The notes: generated by a model from the letters alone, not told the origin. Shown: positions 1 through 8,634, counted from the first letter of the stretch. The stretch is DNA of 64,000 bases from Fulvivirga marina (GCF_016775155.1 NZ_JAEUGD010000066.1:594833-658832), one strand, 5' to 3'. Program-made: numbers and translations.

Positions 1-1322
1 TCTCCTGTTCTAAACCAGCCTCCTTTGAAGAACACTTTGCTACTTTCGGCTTCTCTTTTCCAGTAACCTCTCATTACCTGCGGACCCCTTGCACAGATCT
101 CACCTACTTCGCCTTTACCCAACTTATTTCCGTTCTCATCAAATAACGCCATTTCTGTACTTGAGACAGGTAAACCAATTGTTCCCATTTTATGGGTACC
201 ATCCAGTGGGTTAACGGACAACACGGGAGATGTCTCGCTCAAGCCATAACCTTCTACCAACGGACCTCCTGTCACCTGTTCCCATTTCTTAGCGACAGCA
301 TCCTGAACTGCCATACCACCGCCGATCGCACCTTTTACTGATGAAAAGTCCACATCCTTAAAATCAGGCTGGTTAAGCAGACCATTGAAAAGAGTATTCA
401 CTCCGGTAAACAGGGTAAACTTGTGTTTTTTCAGTTCCTTAACGAACCCTTTCATATCACGTGGATTTGTTATTAGTACATTTTTAGCGCCGATCCTCAA
501 CATGAATATACCATTTACAGAGAGAGCAAAAATGTGATATAAAGGTATTGCTGTTATCATTGTTTCGGTTTTCCCCTCTTCCAAAAGAGGAGAAAACCAA
601 TGTCTGACCTGCTGTGTATGCGCCACTATATTTCGATGTGATAGCTGGGCTCCTTTAGAAACACCGGTGGTTCCACCAGTGTATTGTAAAAATGCCAAAT
701 CCTCAGGATCTATTTCAGGCTTCTTATACTCAAAATTACCCCCCTCAGAAAGGATTTTCTTGAACTTTACTGCATTGGGCAGATTAAATGAAGGCACCAT
801 TTTTTTTACGTGTTTCACTACGAAGTTCACAATGCTACCTTTTAAACCTCCCAACATATCACCTAGCTCAGTTACAATAACATGCTGGATGGAAGTATTT
901 TTAATAACCTTTTCCAGGTTCGAAGCAAAATTAGCTACGATAACCACCGCCTTAACTTCTGCATCTTTAAATTGATGTTCCATCTCACGGGGAGTATATA
1001 GTGGATTTGTATTTACCACTATCAGGCCTGCTCTGAGAGCTCCTACCAAAGCCACTGGATATTGCAACATGTTTGGCATTTGCAAGGCAATAGTATCTCC
1101 TTTTTTTAGGTTTAATTTATTTTGAAGGTATGCTGCAAAATTTTGTGATAAAACGTCGAGCTCTTTAAAGGTGATGGCCTTTCCCATATTCTCAAAAGCC
1201 TCCTTACCCGAATTTTTAGCAAATGAATCTTCAAACATCTCCACCAGAGACTTATACTCTATCTCACCGATCTCTGCAGGAATACTTTTTGGGTATCTTT
1301 TCACCCAGGGGAACTCGCTCAT
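1..1322 (-). CDS. fadD: long-chain fatty acid--CoA ligase, 3' end cut by window edge
   Basis: Adenylate-forming enzyme that activates fatty acids with ATP and CoA. The frame opens at ATG (1322-1320) and runs open to base 1, giving about 440 residues. Near residues 214-225 lies the AMP-binding P-loop YTGGTTGVSKGA; around 357-365 lies GYGLSETSP, the A5 motif of the superfamily. The visible end is the GGWFRTG motif, so the small C-terminal domain carrying the catalytic lysine is outside the window. Full-length FadD proteins are about 550 residues, so roughly a fifth is missing. No clear promoter box or Shine-Dalgarno was seen upstream. The chain-length preference is inferred from overall resemblance only. 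Confidence 0.92.
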   Translation of the reverse strand, partial: MSEFPWVKRYPKSIPAEIGEIEYKSLVEMFEDSFAKNSGKEAFENMGKAITFKELDVLSQNFAAYLQNKLNLKKGDTIALQMPNMLQYPVALVGALRAGLIVVNTNPLYTPREMEHQFKDAEVKAVVIVANFASNLEKVIKNTSIQHVIVTELGDMLGGLKGSIVNFVVKHVKKMVPSFNLPNAVKFKKILSEGGNFEYKKPEIDPEDLAFLQYTGGTTGVSKGAQLSHRNIVAHTQQVRHWFSPLLEEGKTETMITAIPLYHIFALSVNGIFMLRIGAKNVLITNPRDMKGFVKELKKHKFTLFTGVNTLFNGLLNQPDFKDVDFSSVKGAIGGGMAVQDAVAKKWEQVTGGPLVEGYGLSETSPVLSVNPLDGTHKMGTIGLPVSSTEMALFDENGNKLGKGEVGEICARGPQVMRGYWKREAESSKVFFKGGWFRTG

Positions 1323-1459
1323 TTATAAAAATCATTGGTTTACGCGACCAATATTGCAAAAATTTAGTGAATATCAGAACAGAACGGGCAAAAAGTTATG
1401 CATAACTAACACTTTAGCAGCTTAGTCGGGATCAGAATAGAATTTTGTTTGGTTTAATG

Positions 1460-1495
1460 AAAAAAGATGGCCCTCACTCCTAGCCATCTTTTTTT
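1460..1495 (-). terminator. rho-independent terminator of the tRNA-like gene
   Basis: Stem GATGGC/GCCATC with an 11-nt loop, flanked by A and T runs on both sides, so it could work in either direction. It lies about 30 nt past the 3' end of the tRNA-like RNA and ahead of the ligase gene, which suggests that the RNA is its own transcription unit. Confidence 0.75.
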
Positions 1496-1523
1496 CCAAT
1501 AAACCTAAACTTAAAGAAACTTG

Positions 1524-1652
1524 CTGTAGGGGGAGGATTCGAACCTCCACGAAGCGGTTAGTTCCCATTGCTATTGGATGCTTTAAGGAATTTATCCCGA
1601 ATTCTCCACCCTCGAGACCGGAGGGCTTGTCTGCCAGTTTCAACACCCTACA
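1524..1652 (-). ncRNA. unusual tRNA-like RNA, about 129 nt
   Basis: The ends form a perfect 7-bp acceptor stem (TGTAGGG with CCCTACA) with G as the unpaired discriminator base. Next to it sits a perfect T arm: GGAGG/CCTCC around loop TTCGAAT. After U8-G9 comes a 3-bp D stem (TTG/CAA) with a Leu-like D loop containing GG. A 5-bp stem CCCTC/GAGGG follows with 7-nt loop CGGTCTC, where an anticodon arm should be, but the invariant U33 is G and position 37 is a pyrimidine. Then comes a second 5-bp/7-nt hairpin (GAATT, loop CGGGATA, AATTC; plus-strand 1588-1604) and about 40 more nt before the T arm. Class II tRNAs are about 85-90 nt. It could be a tRNA-like regulatory RNA, an aberrant Leu/Ser-type tRNA, or a decayed one. 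No CCA is encoded. Confidence 0.6.
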
Positions 1653-1671
1653 TTGTGTTTGTTTGACATTT

Positions 1672-1679
1672 CAAAGGTA
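1672..1679 (-). promoter_or_regulatory. -7 box of tRNA-like gene
   Basis: On the minus strand this reads TACCTTTG, an exact match to the Bacteroidota TAnnTTTG box, about 20 nt before the mature 5' end of the tRNA-like RNA. No convincing -33 TTTG was seen at the usual distance. Confidence 0.6.
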
Positions 1680-1744
1680 GAAAAAGGATTCAATTTTTAA
1701 AAAAATACTAATCATAATACAAATTATTTACAATATTTTTAATA

Positions 1745-1761
1745 TAATTGTTTCACAATTA
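1745..1761. promoter_or_regulatory. perfect inverted repeat ahead of the Lrp-type gene
   Basis: TAATTGT-TTC-ACAATTA: 7-bp arms with a 3-bp centre, 27 bp before the regulator's ATG in very AT-rich DNA. Lrp/AsnC proteins commonly bind their own promoters, so an autoregulatory operator is plausible. This is inferred from position and symmetry only. Confidence 0.4.
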
Positions 1762-1788
1762 ACAAATACAAAATTAACCTGCTAATTC

Positions 1789-2259
1789 ATGCCTGCTAAT
1801 TATGAAATTGACAATATAGATCTCAAAATATTGGAGATCTTGCTAAAAAACGCAAAAAAACCCTACACCGAAGTAGCCAAACAAGTCTTTGTATCTGGAG
1901 GAACCGTACATGTACGGATGAAAAAGCTGGAAGACATGGGTATTGTAGAAGGTACTACTCTGAACCTTGACTATACGAAACTCGGATACGACATCACAGC
2001 ATTTATTGGGATCTTCTTATCTAAGAGTGCACTCTACGATGAAGTAATAGCTGAGCTAAAGCAAATACAGGAGGTTGTCAATGTACACTATACTACTGGC
2101 AATTATAGTATGTTTGCGAAAATACATTGCAAGGACACCCAACATTTGAAAGATGTTCTTCATGATAAAATTCAACGGGTAGAAGGTATAGTTCGCACCG
2201 ACACCATGATATCTCTGGAAGAAAGCATTAATCGCAGTATTCAACTCGAGATGAAGTGA
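1789..2259 (+). CDS. Lrp/AsnC family transcriptional regulator
   Basis: 156 residues, the usual size of the family. The N-terminal winged helix-turn-helix (about 8-60) contains the typical opening IDNIDLKILEILLKNAK and a recognition region around GGTVHVRMKKLE. The C-terminal RAM/ligand-binding domain (about 65-145) is complete. It is a single gene directly upstream of, and in line with, the suf operon, 120 bp away and with a separate promoter between them. The effector and targets cannot be read from sequence; an amino acid effector is the family norm. The nearby inverted repeat at 1745-1761 may be its own operator. Confidence 0.9.
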   Translation: MPANYEIDNIDLKILEILLKNAKKPYTEVAKQVFVSGGTVHVRMKKLEDMGIVEGTTLNLDYTKLGYDITAFIGIFLSKSALYDEVIAELKQIQEVVNVHYTTGNYSMFAKIHCKDTQHLKDVLHDKIQRVEGIVRTDTMISLEESINRSIQLEMK

Positions 2260-2338
2260 TTGATTTATACTATCATTCAATAGGCTTTTTCAATACCAAA
2301 ATTTATCTCTCAGGAACCTTAAAGTACAAATTTTGTTG

Positions 2339-2346
2339 TACATTTG
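2339..2346 (+). promoter_or_regulatory. candidate -7 box of the suf operon
   Basis: TACATTTG matches TAnnTTTG and lies 33 bp before the sufB ATG, giving a leader of roughly 25 nt. A clean TTTG at -33 is not visible, so the call rests on one box. Confidence 0.5.
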
Positions 2347-2379
2347 CATAGTAATTTGAAATTAGTCTAAATAACCGGA

Positions 2380-3825
2380 ATGAGTAAAGACAACCAGATT
2401 TTAGAAGAATTTACCTCGAAAGAATACGAGCACGGCTGGAACATAGATATAGAAGCAGACCAGGCTCCCAAAGGCCTGAATGAAGATATAGTCCGCTTCA
2501 TTTCCGCAAAAAAAGAGGAGCCCGAATGGCTTCTTGAATGGAGACTAAAAGCCTACAGGGCATGGACTAAAATGAAAGAGCCTAAATGGGCCAATGTTGG
2601 ATTTCCTGAGATCAACTACCAGGACATCATTTATTACTCAGCCCCTAAGCAGAAAGCAAAACCCAAGAGTCTGAATGAGGTAGATCCTGAGCTTTTAGAA
2701 ACTTTTAAAAAGCTGGGAATATCTCTGGAGGAGCAAAAAAGGTTAACAGGTGTAGCTGTTGATGCTGTTTTGGACAGTGTTTCTGTGGCCACTACTTTTA
2801 AAGACAAACTTGCTGAATTAGGCATCATATTCTGCTCTTTCAGCGAAGCTGTAAGGGAGCACCCGGAGTTGGTAAAAAAACACCTCGGCTCTGTTGTCCC
2901 TATTAGTGACAATTATTTCGCTGCCTTAAATTCTGCTGTATTCTCTGACGGTTCATTCTGCTACATTCCTAAAGGAGTACGTTGCCCTATGGAACTTTCC
3001 ACTTACTTCAGGATCAACGCAGCAAATACAGGACAGTTCGAGAGAACATTAATCGTGGCTGAAGAGGGCTCATACGTCAGCTATCTTGAAGGCTGTACAG
3101 CCCCGCAAAGAGATGAAAATCAATTACACGCTGCTGTAGTAGAAATATATGCTAAAAAAGATGCCGAGGTAAAATACTCAACGGTTCAAAACTGGTACCC
3201 TGGTGATAAAGATGGAAAAGGTGGCATTTACAATTTCGTAACCAAACGAGGTATTTGTGCCGGAGACAATTCTAAGATATCATGGACGCAGGTTGAAACC
3301 GGCTCTTCCATTACATGGAAATACCCTTCATGTATATTAAAGGGGGACAATTCAATTGGTGAATTTTACTCAGTCGCTGTAACTAATAACATGCAGCAAG
3401 CTGATACCGGCACCAAAATGATCCACATAGGTAAGAACACAAAATCAAGGATTGTATCTAAAGGTGTATCGGCCGGGCACTCACAAAATAGTTACCGCGG
3501 TCAGGTAAAAGTTATGAAAAGAGCTGAAGGTGCTCGTAACTTCTCTCAGTGCGATTCATTACTTATGGGGGATAAATGTGGAGCACATACTTTCCCATAC
3601 ATAGATATAGAAAACAAATCAGCTCAGATAGAGCATGAAGCTACCACTTCAAAAATCGGTGAAGATCAGATTTTCTATTGTACTCAGAGGGGAATAGATG
3701 AGGAAAAAGCTGTAGCCCTCATTGTGAATGGCTATTGTAAAGAAGTGCTAAATCAGCTACCTATGGAATTCGCTGTTGAAGCTCAAAAACTGCTAGCACT
3801 AACTCTCGAAGGTAGCGTTGGGTAA
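2380..3825 (+). CDS. sufB: Fe-S cluster assembly scaffold protein SufB
   Basis: 481 residues, full length for SufB. Works with SufC and SufD as the SufBC2D scaffold on which Fe-S clusters are assembled in the cytoplasm. Family landmarks are present: the [20 protein letters not shown] stretch, the core beta-helix, and the C-terminal block with [20 protein letters not shown] and [17 protein letters not shown]. The neighbours are sufC, sufD, sufS and sufE in the order usual for Bacteroidota. A 127-bp gap separates it from sufC; see the repeat entry. The call is secure from the sequence and the operon. Confidence 0.98.
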   Translation: MSKDNQILEEFTSKEYEHGWNIDIEADQAPKGLNEDIVRFISAKKEEPEWLLEWRLKAYRAWTKMKEPKWANVGFPEINYQDIIYYSAPKQKAKPKSLNEVDPELLETFKKLGISLEEQKRLTGVAVDAVLDSVSVATTFKDKLAELGIIFCSFSEAVREHPELVKKHLGSVVPISDNYFAALNSAVFSDGSFCYIPKGVRCPMELSTYFRINAANTGQFERTLIVAEEGSYVSYLEGCTAPQRDENQLHAAVVEIYAKKDAEVKYSTVQNWYPGDKDGKGGIYNFVTKRGICAGDNSKISWTQVETGSSITWKYPSCILKGDNSIGEFYSVAVTNNMQQADTGTKMIHIGKNTKSRIVSKGVSAGHSQNSYRGQVKVMKRAEGARNFSQCDSLLMGDKCGAHTFPYIDIENKSAQIEHEATTSKIGEDQIFYCTQRGIDEEKAVALIVNGYCKEVLNQLPMEFAVEAQKLLALTLEGSVG

Positions 3826-3860
3826 CCTTAAAAACGAATTGTTTTACTAACAAAATAATA

Positions 3861-3946
3861 CTGAATAATTAATAACTGTAAACAGTAACCGCCAATCACA
3901 ATCCGAACATTGAGAAACAGGCTGCGGCTAACTGTAAACTGAATAA
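3861..3946. repeat. short direct repeats in the sufB-sufC gap
   Basis: TAACTGTAAAC occurs at 3873-3883 and again at 3929-3939, and CTGAATAA occurs at 3861-3868 and 3939-3946. The first copy also forms the small palindrome ACTGT-AA-ACAGT. The gap is the longest inside an otherwise tight operon, so it could hold a processing site or an internal promoter, or be simple duplicated sequence. No function is proven. Confidence 0.4.
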
Positions 3947-3952
3947 CTGAAT

Positions 3953-4714
3953 ATGCTAAGCATTAAGAACTTACACGCATCAATTGAGGGAAAAGAGATA
4001 CTTAAAGGTATCAATCTGGAAGTGAAGCCAGGAGAAGTACATGCCATTATGGGACCTAACGGTTCAGGAAAAAGTACTTTGGCTTCTGTACTTGCCGGCC
4101 GTGAAGAGTATGAAGTAACTGCAGGTGAGGTGACTTATATGGGTCAGGACCTTCTGGACCTTGCCCCTGAAGAAAGAGCTCGTGAAGGTGTATTCCTTGC
4201 TTTTCAGTACCCTGTGGAAATACCCGGTGTGAGCACAACCAATTTCTTAAAAACTGCCCTTAATGAGGTTCGCGAGCATAAAGGCCTGGAACCCCTTGAT
4301 GCGGTATCTTTTCTTACCATGATGAAGGAAAAAATGAAGCTGGTAGAGATTGATCAAACCCTTCTCAGCCGTTCATTAAACGAGGGATTTTCTGGTGGAG
4401 AAAAGAAGCGCAACGAAGTCTTTCAGATGGCTATGCTTGAGCCAAAGCTTTCTATACTTGACGAAACTGATTCAGGATTGGATATTGATGCCCTACGTAT
4501 TGTTGCCAATGGTGTAAATAAACTTAAAACCAATGACAATGCTACGATCGTAGTAACCCACTATCAAAGACTTCTTGACTACATCGTTCCTGACTATGTG
4601 CACGTACTTTACAAAGGAAAAATAGTAAAATCCGGAAGCAAAGAACTTGCTCTTGAACTTGAAGAAAAAGGATACGACTGGATAAAAGAAGAAGCAGATA
4701 CTACTACAACGTAA
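3953..4714 (+). CDS. sufC: Fe-S cluster assembly ATPase SufC
   Basis: 253 residues. ABC-type ATPase of the SufBCD scaffold; soluble, not a transporter. Walker A GPNGSGKST is at residues 34-42, the ABC signature SGGEKKRNE lies near 143, and the Walker B region SILDETDSGLDIDAL follows, a form typical of SufC rather than of transport ATPases. Sixteen nt separate it from sufD. Its job is to drive a conformational change in SufB-SufD using ATP. Secure call. Confidence 0.98.
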   Translation: MLSIKNLHASIEGKEILKGINLEVKPGEVHAIMGPNGSGKSTLASVLAGREEYEVTAGEVTYMGQDLLDLAPEERAREGVFLAFQYPVEIPGVSTTNFLKTALNEVREHKGLEPLDAVSFLTMMKEKMKLVEIDQTLLSRSLNEGFSGGEKKRNEVFQMAMLEPKLSILDETDSGLDIDALRIVANGVNKLKTNDNATIVVTHYQRLLDYIVPDYVHVLYKGKIVKSGSKELALELEEKGYDWIKEEADTTTT

Positions 4715-4730
4715 AATTACTGGCAACAAT

Positions 4731-6068
4731 ATGAGCGAATCCACTAAAGACATAAGTTTAGAAAAAGAGTTTGTTGATAATTTCAAAGCACTGGAATCAC
4801 GAATAAACGGAGCCAGTGCTTTACCCGTACACCAAATTAGAAAGGAAGCTATCAGCGCTTTTCAAAAACTTGGAGTACCAACGACAAAAAATGAAGAATA
4901 TAAATTCACCGACCTTAATAAATCACTAAGGAAAAATTTTGACTTCACCTCCCCTTCCCTCTCGGGAAAGGTCAACAAAGAAACCATCAACAAATATTTC
5001 CTTCCGGAAATAGAAGCCAATAAACTGGTGTTCATTAATGGCGTCTACTCTGCTGAGTATTCATCAATTATGAGTCCGGAAGATCAACTCTCCGTAAAGG
5101 ATTTTGGTACTGCTTCAAAAGAAAACGAGGAGCAATTGCAATCTTATTTCGCCAAATATGCAGACTATCAATCTGATGCATTTATTGCACTAAATACGGC
5201 ATTTGCAGAGCATGGTTCTTTTATCCATATCCCTGAGAACAAAGTAGTTGATAAGCCTATAGCACTGTACTTTTTTAACGATGCTCAAACAGAAAAATGC
5301 TACAACCAACCCAGAAATCTGTTTGTGGTAGGAAAGAACAGCCAAGCTAAATTTATTGAAGTTTTCAACACCATAGGTGATTTTTCGAGCTTCACAAATA
5401 TTGTTTCTGAAATCGTAGTCAATGAAAACGCTCATGTTGACTACTACAAAATCCAGAATAATAAGGATACGGCTTTTCATGTAGGGACTACTCAAGTATG
5501 GCAAGCTCGCAGCAGTCACTTTTCTGCATATACCTTTACCCTAGATGGTGCTATGATTAGAAACAACTTGAATATAGCCTCTGACGGAGAAGGTTGTGAG
5601 ACTCACATGTATGGTTTGTATCTATTGCACGGCAAAACCCATGTTGATAACCACACTGTCGTTGACCACATCAAACCCAACTCTTTTAGTAACGAGTTGT
5701 ATAAAGGTATTATGGAGGATCAATCTCATGGTGTCTTCAATGGCAAAGTATACGTAAGACAGGCAGCCCAAAAAACAAACGCTTTTCAGTCAAATAAAAA
5801 CATACTGTTAAGTGATACAGCCACTATAAACTCTAAACCACAATTAGAGATATGGGCAGATGATGTTAAATGTTCTCATGGGTGTACTACCGGACAGCTT
5901 GATGAAGAAGCTATGTTTTACCTTCAATCACGTGGTATAAGCAAAGAGAGGGCTCGGGTATTGTTACTATATGCATTTGCCACAGATGTACTTGAAAACA
6001 TTAAACTGGAGCCTCTAAAAAATCACCTTGAAAACATAATTTCCGAACGATTACATAAAGACTTTTAA
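4731..6068 (+). CDS. sufD: Fe-S cluster assembly protein SufD
   Basis: 445 residues, a SufB paralogue. The N-terminal helical part (1-110) is followed by the beta-helix core and the C-terminal block with DDVKCSHGCTTGQLDEEAMF, in which the conserved Cys and His of SufD are present. Forms the heteromeric scaffold with SufB and SufC. It ends 2 nt before sufS, consistent with co-translation. Secure call. Confidence 0.97.
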   Translation: MSESTKDISLEKEFVDNFKALESRINGASALPVHQIRKEAISAFQKLGVPTTKNEEYKFTDLNKSLRKNFDFTSPSLSGKVNKETINKYFLPEIEANKLVFINGVYSAEYSSIMSPEDQLSVKDFGTASKENEEQLQSYFAKYADYQSDAFIALNTAFAEHGSFIHIPENKVVDKPIALYFFNDAQTEKCYNQPRNLFVVGKNSQAKFIEVFNTIGDFSSFTNIVSEIVVNENAHVDYYKIQNNKDTAFHVGTTQVWQARSSHFSAYTFTLDGAMIRNNLNIASDGEGCETHMYGLYLLHGKTHVDNHTVVDHIKPNSFSNELYKGIMEDQSHGVFNGKVYVRQAAQKTNAFQSNKNILLSDTATINSKPQLEIWADDVKCSHGCTTGQLDEEAMFYLQSRGISKERARVLLLYAFATDVLENIKLEPLKNHLENIISERLHKDF

Positions 6069-6070
6069 AT

Positions 6071-7318
6071 ATGTCTGCAATAAGTCAGGAAACCTTGAAA
6101 ACATTGGACATAGAGGCTATTCGAAATGAGTTCCCGATCCTGCATCAGGAGATTAACGGAAAGCCCCTGGTTTACTTTGATAATGCAGCGACTACTCAAA
6201 AGCCAAATGCCGTAATTCAGGCACTATCAGACTATTATGAAGGGTATAATTCCAACATACATCGCGGCATACACACGCTGGCAGAGAAGGCTACAAAAGC
6301 ATACGAGGCCACACGTACCTCACTACAAGCTTTCCTGAATACCAAAGAAAGTGAAGAAATAATCTTCACTAAGGGAACTACAGAATCCATTAATCTGGTT
6401 GCGGCGACTTACGGACGACAAAATGTAAAAGAGGGGGATGAAATCATTGTTTCCGGCATGGAGCATCACTCTAATATTGTACCTTGGCAAATTCTTGCCG
6501 AAGAAAAAGGAGCATCCATTAAGGTTATTCCGGTAAAGGAAAATGGTGAACTGGACTATGACCACTATTTAACCCAACTTAATAGTAGTACAAAAATTGT
6601 TGCAGTCAATCATGCTTCTAATAGCATGGGTACCATTAACCCAATTAAAGATATTATAAAGGCTGCTCATGACGTGGGTGCTAAAGTTTTAATCGATGGC
6701 GCCCAGGCCTCAGCGCATCTTCCCATAGATGTTCAGGATCTTGACTGTGATTTTTACGCTATTTCAGCTCACAAATTTTATGGCCCAACAGGTACTGGAG
6801 CGCTTTACGGTAAGCGTCAACTTCTTGAAGCCATGCCTCCATATCAGGGTGGTGGCGAGATGATCAAAGACGTAAGTTTTGAGAGTACCACTTACAATGA
6901 CATCCCATACAAATTTGAAGCTGGAACACCCAACATTGCCGATGTAGTGGCCTTTAAGGCGGCTATCGAATTTATTGAAAATACAGGTAAAGTCTCAATG
7001 GCCAAGTATGAATTAGAACTACTGCAATATGCCACCGAAGCCGTTTCCTCGATAAAAGATATTCGCCTGATAGGTACCTCCCCAAACAAAGTCAGTGTGC
7101 TTTCGTTTGTAATGGAAGGTGTTCATCACTTTGATATAGGTCAGATGCTGGATGCCAGGGGAGTAGCTGTAAGAACAGGCCATCATTGCACTCAGCCCTT
7201 AATGGACAGGTATGGAATAGAAGGAACTGTCCGTGCCTCATTTGCTGTTTACAATACGATAAATGAAATCGACCAAATGGTTGAGGGGCTTGAAAGAATT
7301 GTAAAATTCATGAAGTAA
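6071..7318 (+). CDS. sufS: cysteine desulfurase SufS
   Basis: 415 residues; PLP-dependent group II (SufS-type) desulfurase that removes sulfur from cysteine and passes it to SufE. Visible motifs: FDNAATTQKP near the N-terminus, the PLP lysine in SAHKF (Lys235), and the catalytic cysteine in RTGHHCTQP (Cys373), in the short loop typical of SufS. Sits between sufD and sufE with gaps of 2 and 7 nt. Full length, no anomalies. Confidence 0.98.
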   Translation: MSAISQETLKTLDIEAIRNEFPILHQEINGKPLVYFDNAATTQKPNAVIQALSDYYEGYNSNIHRGIHTLAEKATKAYEATRTSLQAFLNTKESEEIIFTKGTTESINLVAATYGRQNVKEGDEIIVSGMEHHSNIVPWQILAEEKGASIKVIPVKENGELDYDHYLTQLNSSTKIVAVNHASNSMGTINPIKDIIKAAHDVGAKVLIDGAQASAHLPIDVQDLDCDFYAISAHKFYGPTGTGALYGKRQLLEAMPPYQGGGEMIKDVSFESTTYNDIPYKFEAGTPNIADVVAFKAAIEFIENTGKVSMAKYELELLQYATEAVSSIKDIRLIGTSPNKVSVLSFVMEGVHHFDIGQMLDARGVAVRTGHHCTQPLMDRYGIEGTVRASFAVYNTINEIDQMVEGLERIVKFMK

Positions 7319-7325
7319 ACTTTCA

Positions 7326-7760
7326 ATGACCGAATCAATAGAAAAAGTTCAGAATAAAATTATAGAGGAGTTTTCCATCTTGGATGGAGACCAGGAAATG
7401 ACCAATTTCTACATTATGGAGTTGGGTCAGAAACTGCCTGAAATGGACGAGGCAGATAAAACGGAAGATAATATTGTAAAGGGTTGCCAATCCAAAGTGT
7501 GGCTTACCGCAAGCCTTCAAAATGGCAAAGTAGGTTACCTGGCTGACAGTAATACAGCGATTACAAAAGGATTAGTCAGCCTTTTAGTACGAGTTTTATC
7601 TAACCAAACTCCTGATAACATTATCAATGCGGAGCTATTTTTCCCTCAAAAAATGGGCATGGACCGTTTCATCGGTACCCAACGGTCAAATGGCTTTGCA
7701 GCAATGGTGAAGCAAATGAAATTGTACGCCCTTGCCCTAAAAAGTAAAGCAGAAGCATAA
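7326..7760 (+). CDS. sufE: SufE cysteine desulfuration protein
   Basis: 144 residues. Accepts persulfide sulfur from SufS and stimulates its activity. The acceptor cysteine is Cys54 in the motif VKGCQSKVW. Length and order in the operon fit SufE. The 12-nt gap to the next gene contains AGGAG, one of the few plausible Shine-Dalgarno sequences in this window. Confidence 0.96.
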   Translation: MTESIEKVQNKIIEEFSILDGDQEMTNFYIMELGQKLPEMDEADKTEDNIVKGCQSKVWLTASLQNGKVGYLADSNTAITKGLVSLLVRVLSNQTPDNIINAELFFPQKMGMDRFIGTQRSNGFAAMVKQMKLYALALKSKAEA

Positions 7761-7772
7761 AGGAGAAATTTT

Positions 7773-8108
7773 ATGAGTCAACAAACGGAAAATAAAGAAA
7801 CGGAAGTATCGCTTAGAGATAAGGTTCTTGAGGCACTTAAAACAGTGTACGATCCGGAGATACCTGTAGATATTTATGAGTTAGGGCTTATCTATGAAAT
7901 AAGTGTTCACCCTGTAAATAATGTCTATATTTTGATGACTTTAACCTCTCCGAACTGTCCTGCGGCAGAATCAATACCAACAGAGGTAGAGCAAAGCGTT
8001 AAAAAAATAGAAGGCGTTAACGATGTGAATGTTGAGATCACCTTTGACCCACCCTACTCTCAAGAAATGATGTCTGAGGCTGCCAAGCTTGAGTTAGGGT
8101 TCCTATAA
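7773..8108 (+). CDS. DUF59/MIP18-family SUF-associated protein (SufT-like)
   Basis: 111 residues. Contains the DUF59 signature VYDPEIPVDIYELGLIYEI and the conserved Cys-containing segment LTSPNCPAAESIP. Members in this operon position are thought to help Fe-S cluster maturation or insertion. The name SufT is used for related proteins that carry an added domain; here only the DUF59 domain is present, so no symbol is given. Position after sufE strongly supports the Fe-S role. Confidence 0.93.
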   Translation: MSQQTENKETEVSLRDKVLEALKTVYDPEIPVDIYELGLIYEISVHPVNNVYILMTLTSPNCPAAESIPTEVEQSVKKIEGVNDVNVEITFDPPYSQEMMSEAAKLELGFL

Positions 8109-8158
8109 GACTTAATAGTAAATTAAAACACTACACTAATACTAAATACTTACAACTT

Positions 8159-8575
8159 ATGTATCCAGAAGAATTAGTAGCACCTATGAGAACAGATTTG
8201 ACTTCAGTTGGATTCACTGAACTCAAAACTGCGGAGGAAGTTGATAATCATTTAAAAGACCTTAAAGGCACCTCATTGCTTGTAATTAACTCAGTGTGCG
8301 GATGTGCAGCTGGCGCAGCAAGACCTGGTGTTAAGTGGGCAGTCGAACAAAGTTCCAAAAAGCCTGATCACCTTACTACTGTATTTGCAGGAGTTGATCA
8401 GGGTGCAGTGGCTAAAGCCAGGGAGTATACTTTACCTTACCCTCCTTCTTCACCATCCATCGCTTTATTCAAAGATGGTGAATTGGTTCATTTCATTGAA
8501 AGACACCACATTGAGGGAAGAACTGCTGAAATGATCGGAAATCACCTGATAGAAGTATTTAACGAATACTGCTAA
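8159..8575 (+). CDS. bacilliredoxin, BrxA/BrxB (YphP/YqiW) family
   Basis: 138 residues. Thioredoxin-like family that removes bacillithiol from protein thiols in Firmicutes. The unusual active site Cys-Gly-Cys is seen at residues 47-49 (SVCGCAAG). N-terminal MYPEELVAPMR and C-terminal HHIEGR match the family. It is the last gene of the suf run, 50 bp after the DUF59 gene, with the operon terminator just downstream. This suggests thiol repair linked to Fe-S assembly, which is inference. Confidence 0.93.
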   Translation: MYPEELVAPMRTDLTSVGFTELKTAEEVDNHLKDLKGTSLLVINSVCGCAAGAARPGVKWAVEQSSKKPDHLTTVFAGVDQGAVAKAREYTLPYPPSSPSIALFKDGELVHFIERHHIEGRTAEMIGNHLIEVFNEYC

Positions 8576-8599
8576 CAGTAAAAACATAAACACTTCACT

Positions 8600-8634
8600 A
8601 AGCTGTTTGGAACAAACCTCCAAACAGCTTTTTT
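8600..8634 (+). terminator. rho-independent terminator of the suf operon
   Basis: An 11-bp stem (AAGCTGTTTGG paired with CCAAACAGCTT) with a 9-nt loop, followed by a T run. It starts 24 bp after the bacilliredoxin stop codon and marks the end of the operon. Confidence 0.9.

Noticed and set aside
667-1425. Plus-strand open frames opposite the acyl-CoA ligase
   Set aside because: They are antisense shadows of a gene with clear adenylate-forming motifs and have no recognisable protein features.
1422-1646. A 74-codon minus-strand frame across the tRNA-like RNA and its terminator
   Set aside because: It reads through perfect RNA stems and the terminator hairpin, which explains the sequence better than a protein.
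1524-1652. Normal tRNA-Leu, tRNA-Ser, tRNA-Sec or tmRNA
   Set aside because: The D arm is Leu-like but the loop lacks a usable anticodon and U33. The RNA is about 40 nt too long for Leu, Ser or Sec, and too short for tmRNA, with no tag-peptide reading frame.
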